64,000 nucleotides of DNA from Clostridium sp. (GCF_026168755.1 NZ_JAPFDR010000012.1:1-64000), one strand, 5' to 3'. Numbered from the stretch's first letter, positions 43,007 through 53,172 are shown. Notes: generated by a model from the sequence alone, not told the origin. A program made the numbers and translations.

Positions 43007-44218
43007 TTATTTTAAAACTTTTTTTGCAAAATCTAAACCGAAATTATAAGCAGCATTTAGGTTTTCTTCACTAGGCTTAAATAATATTCCAAGTGGTTCA
43101 GAAACAATATTTAATTTTAATTGTTTATATCTTTCATTTATATTTTTAAGAGCTTCTCCACTCCAACCATAAGAACCGAAACAACTTACAGGTAATCCTC
43201 TATGAATTACAGGATTTAATGAAGATAAAATAGTCCATATTTGTGGTAAAGTATCAGCTAGTAAAGTGGAAGAACCAAGTAATAATCCACTACACTCATT
43301 AATTTCTTTTAGTACTTCATTCATATCAGCAGTTACTAAATTATACATTAATATATCTGCATCAAAGTTAGCTGCTTCAATTCCTTTTTTTATTGCTTCA
43401 GCAATAGTTTCAGTATATCCATAAGCAGTTACGTAAGGGATAACTATGCTTTGTTTTTCTCTTTTTACAGGTTGACACCATTCTCTATATAAGTTAGTAA
43501 ATTTTTCAATATTTGAGCTATCTAGAACTAAACCATGCCCAGGACAAATATAACTTAATTTTAAATCTTTAATCTTATCCAGTGCTTTTAGCATAAATGG
43601 CTTGAATGGACCCATAATCATTCTAAAGTAATAATTATAAGCTTCAACATAATCATCTTCTTTATTATCTTCTATAGAGCTTTTTAATATACGTTCATCG
43701 CAGTAGTGAGCTCCGAAAGAGTCACAAGTGATTAATGTTTCATTTTCAATAACGTAAGTATACATTGTATCAGGCCAATGTAATTGAGGAACACTATAGA
43801 ATTTAAGAGTTTTATTTCCTAATGATAAAGTTTCACCATCTTTTACAATTTTGCTTTTGAATGGTTTATTGATAATTTCACTTAAATATTTAATAGCAAG
43901 TGCAGATCCAACAACAGTTGCATTTGGGGCATATTCTAATATTTTTTCTACTGAACCAGCATGGTCTGGTTCTGTATGATTTACAACAACATAATTTATA
44001 TCTTCTAAATTTACTATTGAACGAACTTTTTCTAAATGTTCATCGAAGAATTTTTCTTTTACAGTTTCAAATAAAGCAATACCTTCAGAACCTTTTAAAA
44101 TATAAGAATTGTATGATGTACCGAATTTAGTTTCCATTATTATGTCAAAAATTCTTAAGTTTGGGTCAAGAGCTCCTACCCAAAATAAGTCTTCAGTTAT
44201 TTTGAATGTTTTAGCCAT
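43007..44218 (-). CDS. fprA: Flavodiiron protein (FprA-type oxygen/NO reductase)
   Basis: A 403-residue flavodiiron protein that reduces O2 to water (or NO to N2O) with electrons from rubredoxin or NADH systems. The metallo-beta-lactamase half carries the diiron ligands H81-x-E83-x-D85-H86 (NHTEPDHAG), a His near 148, an Asp near 168 and the His in CPGHGLV near 228. The flavodoxin half starts near residue 257 (VIPYVTAYGYTETIAEAI) and binds FMN. Codon use is biased towards a highly expressed gene. The promoter at 44282-44309 contains a palindrome. It is the main O2-scavenging candidate in the window. Confidence 0.95.
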   Translation of the reverse strand: MAKTFKITEDLFWVGALDPNLRIFDIIMETKFGTSYNSYILKGSEGIALFETVKEKFFDEHLEKVRSIVNLEDINYVVVNHTEPDHAGSVEKILEYAPNATVVGSALAIKYLSEIINKPFKSKIVKDGETLSLGNKTLKFYSVPQLHWPDTMYTYVIENETLITCDSFGAHYCDERILKSSIEDNKEDDYVEAYNYYFRMIMGPFKPFMLKALDKIKDLKLSYICPGHGLVLDSSNIEKFTNLYREWCQPVKREKQSIVIPYVTAYGYTETIAEAIKKGIEAANFDADILMYNLVTADMNEVLKEINECSGLLLGSSTLLADTLPQIWTILSSLNPVIHRGLPVSCFGSYGWSGEALKNINERYKQLKLNIVSEPLGILFKPSEENLNAAYNFGLDFAKKVLK

Positions 44219-44281
44219 GTGAATAATCTCCTTTTACAATTTAATATCAAATCTATAAGTTCTAATTCTAACTTCTATAAT

Positions 44282-44309
44282 AATTATAGTCCAACAATAA
44301 TTATTGTCA
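44282..44309 (-). promoter_or_regulatory. fprA promoter with palindromic operator candidate
   Basis: Read on the minus strand, TTGACA (44309-44304) and TATAAT (44287-44282) are 16 bp apart. The perfect palindrome ACAATAATTATTGT (44293-44306) covers most of the spacer. It is reminiscent of PerR/Fur-type boxes, which would suit an oxygen-response gene; the assignment is inference. Confidence 0.72.
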
Positions 44310-44439
44310 ATAAACAAACAAAGAGATAATTATAAATTAATAAACTTAAATTTAATATTTTTAAAATAGTAAATAAATATTCTAGGTTATATATTTAATA
44401 TAGTAATTTATTTCTATAGATAAATTAAGTATCAGAGAT

Positions 44440-44476
44440 AAATAGAAAATAGCTAAGGGAAATAACTTAGCTATTT
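44440..44476 (-). terminator. Terminator of the HxlR gene
   Basis: AAATAGCTAAG (on the minus strand starting at 44476) pairs with CTTAGCTATTT and is followed by a T-rich stretch. It overlaps the stop codon. Confidence 0.75.
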
Positions 44477-44846
44477 AAACAGGGTGTTTAGTTCTTGAGT
44501 ACTCAATTCCATATGTATACATAGATTCTAGAATAGGAATTATTTTTTCTCCTATGTCAGTAAGCCCGTATTCTACTTTGGGAGGAATTACGGGATATAC
44601 CTTTCTAAAAATAAGGTTATCTTCTTCAAGACTTCTCAATTGATTAGTTAGCATTTTTTGAGTAGTATTAGGTAATTTTCTTTTAAGTTCACTAAATCTT
44701 AGTGTTCCATTACTTAAATACCATAATATTAGAATTTTCCATTTTCCTGATAGTATTCTATGTACAAGAATCATAGGACATGTATCATATTTTGCACAAC
44801 GATTTTTAAGGTGACAATCATTATGAAAAGAAAGGGTTTTACTCAT
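44475..44846 (-). CDS. HxlR-family transcriptional regulator with N-terminal cysteines
   Basis: A 123-residue MarR-like winged-helix protein of the HxlR family, with the signature LSGKWKILILWYLSNGTLRFSELKRKLPNTTQKMLTNQLRSLE (residues about 32-75). HxlR regulators respond to aldehydes, quinones or redox stress. Here the segment before the fold holds three cysteines at residues 11, 17 and 23, more than the single Cys usual at the last position, which could sense oxidants or bind metal. It lies between the flavodiiron gene and PFOR copy 2; an inverted repeat in the upstream gap is a likely operator. Start behind AAGGAGG. Confidence 0.9.
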   Translation of the reverse strand: MSKTLSFHNDCHLKNRCAKYDTCPMILVHRILSGKWKILILWYLSNGTLRFSELKRKLPNTTQKMLTNQLRSLEEDNLIFRKVYPVIPPKVEYGLTDIGEKIIPILESMYTYGIEYSRTKHPV

Positions 44847-45219
44847 TATGAAACCTCCTTATTTAAAGTACACTTATAATAATAACATATTTAATTATTT
44901 AAAACTATATACTTAGTATCTTTTTTGATACTATATATAAAAAAAGTGCCTTATTGTACAAGAAGTATATAAATAGTATTATTAGGAATATCGAGTATGA
45001 TTAAAAATTTATTTAAAAAATATAGTTAAATAATAAAAATAAATGTATAATTATAGTGTTTTTCTATTGAAGAAATTGAAGTATATGATTATACTAAGAA
45101 TAGTGACAAAAGGTTACAAATTATAATAAAAAGTTTTCTAAAGAAAAGAACTAGAAAAAAATAAAAATAATTATAATTATTATTAAAACACTTAGGATGA
45201 TGAAAGAAGGTATATTATC
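44847..45219. other. Divergent regulatory gap between HxlR gene and PFOR copy 2
   Basis: No gene. It contains the inverted repeat TAGTATC-TTTTTT-GATACTA (44914-44933), of the layout seen for HxlR-family operators, and AAAGTACACTT near 44866 close to the HxlR start. The start-proximal part (45100-45127) has TATAAT at 45122-45127 but no well-spaced -35 that I can defend for the PFOR gene. The ribosome binding site for PFOR is AAGAAGG. Confidence 0.55.
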
Positions 45220-48200
45220 ATGGCAAAGAAAATGATGACTATTGATGGTAATACGGCTGCTGCTCACGTAGCATATGCGTTTACAGATGTAGCTGCAATA
45301 TTCCCTATAACTCCATCTACTACAATGGCAGAAGTTGTTGATGAATGGGCTGCACAAGGTAAGAAAAATATTTTTGGACAAACAGTTAATGTTGTAGAGA
45401 TGCAATCAGAGGCTGGAGCTGCTGGTACATTCCACGGTTCACTTCAAGCAGGAGCATTAACAACAACTTTTACTGCATCACAAGGTTTATTACTTATGTT
45501 ACCAAATATGTATAAGGTAGCAGGAGAATTATTACCAGGTGTATTCCATGTAAGTGCTAGAGCGATAGCTTCACAAGCATTATCAATATTTGGAGATCAT
45601 CAAGACGTTATGTCTGCAAGAATGACAGGTTGTGTAATGCTTGCTGCAGGTTCAGTACAAGAAGTAGCTGACTTAGCACCAGTATCTCACCTTGCAGCTA
45701 TAAAGGGAAGATTACCTTTTGTAAACTTCTTTGATGGATTTAGAACATCACATGAAATACAAAAAGTTGAAGTTTTAGATTATGCAGATTATGCAGAAAT
45801 GCTTGATAAAGAAGCTTTAAAAGAATTTAGAAGTAGAGCATTAACTCCAAACAATCCAGTTACAAGAGGAACAGCTCAAAACTCAGATATTTACTTCCAA
45901 ACTAGAGAAGCTTCAAATAAATTCTATAATAATATAATTCCAATAGTTGAAGAATACATGGCTAAAATGGAAGAAAAAACAGGAAGAAGTTATGGATTAT
46001 TTAACTACTATGGAGCAGAAGATGCTAAAGAAATAATTGTTGCTATGGGTTCAGTTACTGAAGCTATAGAAGAAACTATAGATGAATTAAATGCTAGAGG
46101 AGAAAAATATGGATTAGTTAAAGTTCACTTATTCAGACCATTCTCAGTTGAGCATTTATTAAAAGTTATACCACAATCAGTAGAAAAGATTTGTGTAATT
46201 GATAGAACTAAGGAGCCAGGGTCTAATGGTGAACCATTATACTTAGATGTATGTTCTGCATTCTATGGAAAAGAAAATGCACCTAAGATAGTTGGTGGAC
46301 GTTATGGATTAGCTTCTAAAGATGTTACTCCTTCAGATATTAAAGCTGTATTTGATAACTTAAAGAAAGAAGATTCTAAAAACTTCTTTACAGTTGGTAT
46401 AGAAGATGATGTTACTTTCACTTCAATTCCAGTAGAAGAAGAATTAAGAATAGCTACACCAGGAACAGTTAGATGCAAGTTCTGGGGATTAGGATCAGAT
46501 GGTACAGTTGGAGCTAATAAGCAAGCTATTAAGATTATCGGTGAAAATACAGATAAGTATGTACAAGCTTATTTTGCATATGACTCAAAGAAATCTGGTG
46601 GAGTTACTATGTCTCACTTAAGGTTTGGAGATACACCAATAAGATCAACTTACCTTATTGATGAAGCTGACTACATAGCATGTCATGTACAAGCTTACGT
46701 AAATCAATATGATTTATTAAAAGGACTTAAAAAAGGCGGAAACTTCGTATTAAATACAATTTGGAACGAAGAAGAAATAGAAAGAAAATTACCAGCTAAG
46801 ATGAAGAGATATATAGCTGAAAATGAAATAAACTTCTACACAGTTAATGCAACTAAGATAGCATCTGAAATAGGATTAGGTAGAAGAATTAACATGATAA
46901 TGCAATCTGCATTCTTTAAATTAGCCGAAATAATACCACAAGAAGAAGCTACTGAATATTTAAAAGCTTCAATTAAGAAGGCTTATGGTAAGAAAGGTGA
47001 CAAAGTTGTTAACATGAACTACGAAGCTGTTGAAGCTGGTATGAACTCATTAGTTAAAATAAATGTTCCTGAAAGCTGGAAAACTGCTACTGAAGAAGTT
47101 AAAGTAGAAACTAAAGAAGTAACAGATTTCGTTAAGAATATAATGAACCCTATGAATGCTTTAGAAGGAGATAAATTACCTGTAAGTGCATTCAACGGAT
47201 TAGAAGATGGTACATTCCCAGCAGGAACTGCAGCATATGAAAAAAGAGGTGTTGCAACAGATGTTCCAGAATGGAATATGGCAAAATGTATTCAATGTAA
47301 CCAATGTGCTTTCGTTTGTCCACATGCATGTATTAGACCAGTTCTAGTAACTGATGAAGAATTAGCAAAAGCACCAGCTGGATTTGAAACTAAGAAAGCT
47401 ACTGGTAAAACATTAGCAGGATTAAACTATAGAATTCAAGTAAGTACATTAGACTGTACTGGATGTAACAACTGTGTTGATATTTGTCCAGCTCCAGGTA
47501 AAGCGTTAGAAATGAAGCCACTTGGAACTCAAGTAGAAACAGAAGTAGCAAACTGGGATTTCTCAGTATCAAAAGAAGTATCAAATAAAGAACACTTAAC
47601 ACCAGGTAAAACAGTTAAGGATAGCCAATTTAAACAACCACTTATCGAGTTCTCAGGAGCATGTGCTGGTTGTGGAGAAACTCCATATATTAAATTAGTA
47701 ACTCAATTATTCGGTGATAGAATGATGATTGCTAATGCAACTGGATGTTCATCAATATGGGGAGGTTCAGCACCTTCAACACCATATACTAAGAACCATG
47801 AAGGTAAAGGACCAGCTTGGGCTAACTCATTATTCGAAGATAATGCTGAATTCGGATTTGGTATGTTCCTAGGAGTTAATCAAATGAGAGATAACATAGC
47901 TATGAATATGGCTAAGTTATTAGAAATGCCAATAGCTGAAGAATATAAAGAAACATTTAAAAACTGGTTAGAAAATAAAGAAAATGGGGAACTTTCTAAA
48001 GTTTACTCAAGAGAAGTTGAAGCAATACTTGCTGATAACAACATAGAAGATACAGAAGCAAAAGCTGCTCTTGAAGAAATCAGAAACAGAGCTGATTACT
48101 TAGTTAAGAGATCTCAATGGATCCTTGGAGGAGACGGTTGGGCTTACGATATCGGATACGGTGGATTAGATCATGTACTTGCTTCAGGACAAAACGTAAA

Positions 48201-48759
48201 TGTATTAGTATTTGATACTGAAATCTATTCTAATACTGGAGGTCAATCTTCAAAATCTACACCAGCAGCTGCTATGGCTAAATTTGCAGCATCAGGTAAG
48301 AAGTCTAAGAAGAAAGACTTAGGAAGAATGATGATGGCTTACGGAAATGTTTATGTAGCACAAGTTGCTATGGGAGCAGATAAGAACCAAGTTGTTAAAG
48401 CTATGCTTGAAGCAGAAGCTCACAACGGTCCATCAATAATCATTGCATACTCAACTTGTATCAGCCATGGATTAAAGAAGGGAATGGGATTCTCTATAAG
48501 AAACATGGAAGAAGCAGTTAAGGCAGGATACTGGCATCTATATAGATTCAATCCAGAATTAAAAGAACAAGGAAAGAATCCATTTAGCTTAGATTCAAAA
48601 GAACCACAAGGAAGCTTCAGAGACTTTATAATGGATCAAGTAAGATATTCAGCAATTGCTAAGCAATATCCAGAGCAAGCGGAAGATTTATTCCAAATGG
48701 CTGAAGAACATGCTAGACAAAAATATGCTGAATTAAAGAAATTAGCAGAACAAGAATAA
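45220..48759 (+). CDS. nifJ: Pyruvate:ferredoxin oxidoreductase, copy 2 (highly expressed)
   Basis: An 1179-residue PFOR with the same domain order as copy 1: PITPSTTMAE, FWGLGSDGTVGANK, ferredoxin motifs CIQCNQCAFVCPHAC and CTGCNNCVDICP, then CAGCGETPY, GDGWAYDIGYGG and NTGGQSSKSTP. Codon use is clearly different: C-ending codons for Asn, Phe, Tyr, Asp, His and Ile are frequent (for example GGAGACGG...TACGATATCGG where copy 1 has GGAGATGG...TATGATATTGG), the mark of a very highly expressed gene. It is probably the main pyruvate-oxidising enzyme in fermentation. Monocistronic with a strong terminator. Confidence 0.96.
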   Translation: MAKKMMTIDGNTAAAHVAYAFTDVAAIFPITPSTTMAEVVDEWAAQGKKNIFGQTVNVVEMQSEAGAAGTFHGSLQAGALTTTFTASQGLLLMLPNMYKVAGELLPGVFHVSARAIASQALSIFGDHQDVMSARMTGCVMLAAGSVQEVADLAPVSHLAAIKGRLPFVNFFDGFRTSHEIQKVEVLDYADYAEMLDKEALKEFRSRALTPNNPVTRGTAQNSDIYFQTREASNKFYNNIIPIVEEYMAKMEEKTGRSYGLFNYYGAEDAKEIIVAMGSVTEAIEETIDELNARGEKYGLVKVHLFRPFSVEHLLKVIPQSVEKICVIDRTKEPGSNGEPLYLDVCSAFYGKENAPKIVGGRYGLASKDVTPSDIKAVFDNLKKEDSKNFFTVGIEDDVTFTSIPVEEELRIATPGTVRCKFWGLGSDGTVGANKQAIKIIGENTDKYVQAYFAYDSKKSGGVTMSHLRFGDTPIRSTYLIDEADYIACHVQAYVNQYDLLKGLKKGGNFVLNTIWNEEEIERKLPAKMKRYIAENEINFYTVNATKIASEIGLGRRINMIMQSAFFKLAEIIPQEEATEYLKASIKKAYGKKGDKVVNMNYEAVEAGMNSLVKINVPESWKTATEEVKVETKEVTDFVKNIMNPMNALEGDKLPVSAFNGLEDGTFPAGTAAYEKRGVATDVPEWNMAKCIQCNQCAFVCPHACIRPVLVTDEELAKAPAGFETKKATGKTLAGLNYRIQVSTLDCTGCNNCVDICPAPGKALEMKPLGTQVETEVANWDFSVSKEVSNKEHLTPGKTVKDSQFKQPLIEFSGACAGCGETPYIKLVTQLFGDRMMIANATGCSSIWGGSAPSTPYTKNHEGKGPAWANSLFEDNAEFGFGMFLGVNQMRDNIAMNMAKLLEMPIAEEYKETFKNWLENKENGELSKVYSREVEAILADNNIEDTEAKAALEEIRNRADYLVKRSQWILGGDGWAYDIGYGGLDHVLASGQNVNVLVFDTEIYSNTGGQSSKSTPAAAMAKFAASGKKSKKKDLGRMMMAYGNVYVAQVAMGADKNQVVKAMLEAEAHNGPSIIIAYSTCISHGLKKGMGFSIRNMEEAVKAGYWHLYRFNPELKEQGKNPFSLDSKEPQGSFRDFIMDQVRYSAIAKQYPEQAEDLFQMAEEHARQKYAELKKLAEQE

Positions 48760-48767
48760 TATAATTT

Positions 48768-48802
48768 AAAACACCTTAGAATTTCTTCTAAGGTGTTTTT
48801 TT
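48768..48802 (+). terminator. Strong terminator of PFOR copy 2
   Basis: AAAACACCTTAGAA pairs with TTCTAAGGTGTTTT around a short loop, followed by TTTT. Confidence 0.93.
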
Positions 48803-48910
48803 ATATAAAATATAAAACTTTAAATTTATTTAGAAAGTGATATAATAGTATAAATAAAAATTAAAATTAATATATAGATAAGTATATTAGAATATTTAGG
48901 AGATATAATA

Positions 48911-49759
48911 ATGGAAAGAATATTTGCTATAGCTATGATTACTGGAGCCTTTTGTTATTATCAAAATAATAAAATTAGTATAACTAATCTAAAAATAAAT
49001 CTTAAAGTTAATAATAAAATACGAATAGTACAAATATCAGATTTACATAGTAAAGAATTTGGAAAAAATAATAGTATTTTATATAAAATTATTATGGAGC
49101 AGAAACCAGATATTATTGTAGCAACAGGAGATTTAATAGATTCAAATATGAAAAGAATTAATAAAATAATAGAATTTTGTAGTAGATTAAATAAGAAAGT
49201 TCCTGTGTATTATATATTAGGAAATAATGAAATACGATGTTCTAGATTAAATGAAATAATAGAAAAGTTAAAAGAAAAAAATATTAATGTTTTAGAAAAT
49301 GAAATAGCAACAATAAAAATTAAAGATAATACAATTAATATTTTAGGATTAGCAGAAAAGAGAGTAGATAAAGGTAAAATGTTTTATAGTAAGATAAATA
49401 GTAGATATGAGGTTGATAATGCTGATAGTTTATTTAGAAAGTTAGAAAAATTAATAGGAGTTAAAATTATTTTATCTCATTATCCTGAAAATTATGAATA
49501 TGTAGGAAAGTATTCTTATAGTAAATATAACTTTGATATAATGTTTTCAGGGCATGCCCATGGAGGGCAATTTATATTGCCAGGTATAGGGGGAATATTT
49601 GCACCAGGACAAGGATTATTTCCAAAGTATTATAAGGGTATATATGGGGAAAAAAGCAAATTAGTTGTAAGTAGAGGATTGGGGAATAGTGGTTTTCCTT
49701 TAAGATTATTTAATAGACCAGATTTAGTTGTTGTAGATCTTATAAGTAATAGAAAATAA
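48911..49759 (+). CDS. Membrane-anchored metallophosphoesterase
   Basis: A 282-residue calcineurin-like phosphoesterase. One N-terminal hydrophobic segment (residues about 3-18) is followed by all five metal-binding blocks: ISDLHSKEFG near 39, GDLIDSN near 71, GNNE near 104, SHYPE near 189 and SGHAHGGQF near 215. This is the YkuE/YaeI-like layout, for which phosphodiesterase activity on lipids or UDP-sugars has been reported in relatives. The third block reads GNNE, where GNHD or GNHE is usual (His replaced by Asn), so metal binding may differ. Monocistronic, start behind AGGAGA. Confidence 0.88.
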   Translation: MERIFAIAMITGAFCYYQNNKISITNLKINLKVNNKIRIVQISDLHSKEFGKNNSILYKIIMEQKPDIIVATGDLIDSNMKRINKIIEFCSRLNKKVPVYYILGNNEIRCSRLNEIIEKLKEKNINVLENEIATIKIKDNTINILGLAEKRVDKGKMFYSKINSRYEVDNADSLFRKLEKLIGVKIILSHYPENYEYVGKYSYSKYNFDIMFSGHAHGGQFILPGIGGIFAPGQGLFPKYYKGIYGEKSKLVVSRGLGNSGFPLRLFNRPDLVVVDLISNRK

Positions 49760-49781
49760 AGTAAAGTATTTTTAATAAATA

Positions 49782-49816
49782 AGAGCTTATTGCAGTTGCA
49801 ATAAGCTCTATTTATT
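49782..49816. terminator. Bidirectional terminator
   Basis: AGAGCTTATTGC (49782-49793) pairs with GCAATAAGCTCT (49798-49809), T-rich on both sides. It ends the phosphoesterase and pflB. Confidence 0.88.
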
Positions 49817-49828
49817 ATTATAAACTAA

Positions 49829-52060
49829 TTACATTGATTTGTGGAATGTTCTGTTTATAACGTCTAATTGTTGTTCTCTTGTTAATTTAATGAAGTTAAC
49901 AGCGTATCCAGAAACTCTGATAGTTAATTGTGGGTATTCTTCTGGGTGTTCCATAGCATCTAATAAAGTTTCTCTATTAAATACATTTACGTTTAAGTGT
50001 TGAGCGCCTTGAGAGAAGTATCCATCCATCATAGTACCTAAGTTGTGGATTCTATTTTCAGGAGTTTTTCCTAATGCATCTGGAACAATTGAGAATGTAT
50101 TAGAAACACCATCTTGTGAATGTTCGTAAGGAATCTTAGCAACTGAGTTTAATGATGCTAATGATCCGCTACAATCTCTTCCGTGCATTGGGTTAGCTCC
50201 TGGTGCAAATGGTTCTCCAGCTTTTCTTCCGCATGGAGTTGTACCAGTTTTCTTACCATAAACAACGTTTGAAGTAATTGTTAATACTGATTGAGTGTGG
50301 TAAGCATTTCTGTAAGTCTTGTTTTGTCTGATCTTATTCATCATGTTTTCAACTAACCATACAGCAATTTCGTCAACTCTGTCATCGTCATTTCCGTATT
50401 TAGGGAAGTCACCTTCAACTTCGAAATCGATAGCAACACCATCTTCATTTCTTATTGGCTTAACTTTAGCATATTTGATTGCAGAAATAGAGTCAGCACA
50501 AACTGATAAACCAGCTATACCACAAGCCATAGTTCTGAATACATCTCTATCATGTAAAGCCATTTGTAATTTTTCATAAGAATATTTGTCATGCATGTAG
50601 TGGATAACATTTAATGTATTAACATAAAGGTTAGCTAACCAGTCTGTCATAATATCAAATCTTTCCATAACTTCGTTGTAATCTAAGTATTCACCAGTTA
50701 ATGGAGCAGTCTTAGGTCCAACTTGCATTCCGTACTTTTCATCTTTACCACCGTTTATAGCGTAAAGTAAAGTTTTAGCTAAGTTAACTCTAGCACCGAA
50801 GAATTGCATTTGCTTACCAACTCTCATTGCAGATACACAACAAGCGATAGCATAGTCATCTCCCCAGTATGGAGCCATTAAATCATCATTTTCATATTGA
50901 ACTGATGATGTATCAATAGAAACCTTAGAACAGAAATCTTTAAATCCTTGAGGTAATCTAGTTGACCATAAAACAGTTAGGTTTGGTTCTGGTGATGGTC
51001 CTAAAGTATATAATGTGTTAAGTACTCTGAAAGAGTTCTTAGTAACTAAAGTTCTACCATCTAATCCCATACCAGCGATTGATTCAGTAACCCAAGTTGG
51101 ATCTCCTGAGAATAAATCATTGTATTCTGGAGTTCTTAAGAATTTAACTAATCTTAACTTCATTACGAAGTGATCCATTAATTCTTGAGCTTCAGCTTCT
51201 GTAATAACACCGTTTCTTAAATCTCTTTCAATATATATATCTAAGAAAGTAGAAGTTCTTCCTAGAGACATCGCAGCACCATTTTGGTCTTTGATAGCTC
51301 CTAAGAATCCAAAGTATAACCATTGGATAGCTTCTCTAGCATTAGTAGCTGGCCCTGATATATCAAATCCATAACTAGCAGCTAATCCTTTTAATTCTTT
51401 TAATGCAAGGATTTGATCAGAGATTTCTTCTCTTAATCTGATTACATCTTCATCTATAGTTTTAACTTCTAAGCTTAATTTTTGTTGTTCTTTATCTTGG
51501 ATTAATCTATCAACTCCGTATAGAGCAACTCTTCTGTAGTCACCTATGATTCTTCCTCTACCATAAGCATCTGGAAGACCAGTAATAACACCAGATTTTC
51601 TAGCTAATCTCATTTCAGTAGTATAAGCATCGAATACACCTTGGTTATGAGTTTTTCTATATTTGCTGAATATTTCTGAAATTTTTGGGCTTACTTCATA
51701 TCCATAAGCTTTAGCAGCATTTTCAGCCATTCTGATACCACCATATGGCATTACAGCTCTTTTTAATGGAGCATCAGTTTGTACACCAACGATTTTTTCG
51801 AAAGCTTGATCAATATAACCAGGGTTATATTCATTAATTCCAGATATAGTTTCTGTATCTACATCTAGAACTCCACCATTTTCTCTTTCTTTTTTGAATA
51901 ATTCACTAACTTCAGCCCAAAGCTTAGTTGTAGCTTCAGTAGCTCCAGCTAAGAAGCTGTCATCTCCTTCATATGGAGTGTAGTTAGTTTGGATAAAGTT
52001 TCTTACGTCAACATTTTTTGTCCATGAACCTGTTTTGAAATCGTTCCATTCTTCTCTCAT
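49829..52060 (-). CDS. pflB: Pyruvate formate-lyase PflB
   Basis: A 743-residue glycyl-radical enzyme that splits pyruvate with CoA to acetyl-CoA and formate. The adjacent catalytic cysteines are in [12 protein letters not shown] (about residues 395-406) and the radical Gly718 is in RVSGYAVNF, 25 residues from the end. The length is normal. Codon use indicates high expression. Its activating enzyme PflA usually follows directly, but here pflB ends at a terminator and no radical SAM activase gene is next to it. Start at ATG 52060 behind AGAGG. Confidence 0.97.
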   Translation of the reverse strand: MREEWNDFKTGSWTKNVDVRNFIQTNYTPYEGDDSFLAGATEATTKLWAEVSELFKKERENGGVLDVDTETISGINEYNPGYIDQAFEKIVGVQTDAPLKRAVMPYGGIRMAENAAKAYGYEVSPKISEIFSKYRKTHNQGVFDAYTTEMRLARKSGVITGLPDAYGRGRIIGDYRRVALYGVDRLIQDKEQQKLSLEVKTIDEDVIRLREEISDQILALKELKGLAASYGFDISGPATNAREAIQWLYFGFLGAIKDQNGAAMSLGRTSTFLDIYIERDLRNGVITEAEAQELMDHFVMKLRLVKFLRTPEYNDLFSGDPTWVTESIAGMGLDGRTLVTKNSFRVLNTLYTLGPSPEPNLTVLWSTRLPQGFKDFCSKVSIDTSSVQYENDDLMAPYWGDDYAIACCVSAMRVGKQMQFFGARVNLAKTLLYAINGGKDEKYGMQVGPKTAPLTGEYLDYNEVMERFDIMTDWLANLYVNTLNVIHYMHDKYSYEKLQMALHDRDVFRTMACGIAGLSVCADSISAIKYAKVKPIRNEDGVAIDFEVEGDFPKYGNDDDRVDEIAVWLVENMMNKIRQNKTYRNAYHTQSVLTITSNVVYGKKTGTTPCGRKAGEPFAPGANPMHGRDCSGSLASLNSVAKIPYEHSQDGVSNTFSIVPDALGKTPENRIHNLGTMMDGYFSQGAQHLNVNVFNRETLLDAMEHPEEYPQLTIRVSGYAVNFIKLTREQQLDVINRTFHKSM

Positions 52061-52441
52061 TTATAGCGCCTCTTTTCTTAAAATTATTACATAAGTAATG
52101 TCATTTAATGTTAAGCAATAACTATATCTAAATAATAATGATTATTGTTTAACAATGGCATATTTAAACTATATCACTAAATTTTAAGTTTTTCAAGATT
52201 TAAGTTTAAAAAATAAATCTTGAAATTTTAAAAATTATAGTAATTTAATTCCTTAAATATAATAACATAGTATTACTTTATAATCAAAGGGGTTGAATAG
52301 AAAATAAGGTATGATATTGTAGAAAAAAGGGTAATTTATTAATAAAATGCAAAAAAATAATAAAAATGAACCCTAATGGTTAAAAAATTAACAAATATAT
52401 AAAATATATAAAATGAATTTGTAAATCTTATATGAAATAAC
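52061..52441. other. Regulatory gap upstream of pflB
   Basis: No gene. On the minus strand ATTGTTAAACAAT (52150-52162) is a near palindrome containing TTGTTAA, a half site like that of the redox repressor Rex, about 90 bp before the pflB start. TATAGT follows downstream. The remaining bases are AT-rich without clear structure. Confidence 0.4.
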
Positions 52442-52481
52442 AAATAAAAAGAAACTTTACAAAAAAGTTTCTTTTTATTTG
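52442..52481. terminator. Perfect terminator after the spore protein gene
   Basis: AAATAAAAAGAAACTT (52442-52457) and AAGTTTCTTTTTATTT (52465-52480) pair perfectly. Used by the minus-strand gene. Confidence 0.9.
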
Positions 52482-52548
52482 TTATTGATTGAAAAACTTA
52501 ACTATTGAAAAACAGAAAGTTTTTCTATTGTTGGTATTAAATAAAAAT

Positions 52549-52731
52549 TTATTTAATACTTTGTTCGTATTGCTCAACCATTCTCTTAACCATTTCGCCA
52601 CCAACACTACCGCATTGTTTAGAAGTAAGATTACCATTGTAATCTGTAAAAGGAACTCCCATTTCATTTGCTACTTCAGTTTTAAATTTTGATAAACCAC
52701 TTTTTGCCTCAGGTACTAATTTTTGTGCCAT
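52549..52731 (-). CDS. Alpha/beta-type small acid-soluble spore protein
   Basis: A 60-residue SASP that coats spore DNA and gives UV and heat resistance. The germination protease site is seen as FKTEVANEMG (about residues 16-25), and the second signature DYNGNLTSKQCGSVGGEMVKRMVEQ follows. The Cys in SKQCGSVGG is unusual but not unknown in clostridial SASPs. Strong ribosome binding site TAGGAGGGA. Its presence proves a spore-forming lineage; expression would be in the forespore. Confidence 0.96.
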   Translation of the reverse strand: MAQKLVPEAKSGLSKFKTEVANEMGVPFTDYNGNLTSKQCGSVGGEMVKRMVEQYEQSIK

Positions 52732-53089
52732 TTTAAAGTCCCTCCTAAATTTTAAAAGTTATTTTGTAAAGTAGTTATTTACTTTACACTATTATATTGT
52801 GCAAAAAAGTTTTTAATAATCTATAAAAAAGTAGGGAAACAAGGCAAAAAAGATATTTGAATAAAAGAAATGACTTTATTATTAGATGATAACAAATTAG
52901 ATATAAATTGGAAACAATAAAATGATTATTAATAATCTATTAAAAAAATCTTAAATGATTATCAAAATACTAGTAGAAAATGTTTTTATTGATAAATATA
53001 ACATAAATTTTTTATAAAAATATTAAATTGGTAAAAAACACAAAGAGTATAGACAAAGGAATATATTAGTGATATGATAGGCAAAGGAT
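52732..53089. other. Gap upstream of the iron transporter operon
   Basis: No gene is seen. It should hold the forespore promoter of the SASP gene near 52760-52800 (minus strand). A promoter TAGACA (53050-53055), 17 bp, TATGAT (53073-53078) lies just ahead of the Fur-like box for the operon on the plus strand. Confidence 0.5.
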
Positions 53090-53104
53090 TGATAATTAAT
53101 ATCA
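53090..53104 (+). promoter_or_regulatory. Fur-like box of the iron ABC operon
   Basis: TGATAATTAATATCA differs at one position from a TGATAAT-N-ATTATCA 7-1-7 Fur box and lies just after the predicted transcription start (about 53085). The matching site TGATAATGAATATCA precedes the binding-protein gene at 55880. Confidence 0.75.
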
Positions 53105-53172
53105 ATTACAAAGTATTTTCAAATGAATCCAATTTTCTTTTACATATAATAATAAGTCATGGAGGATAACGA

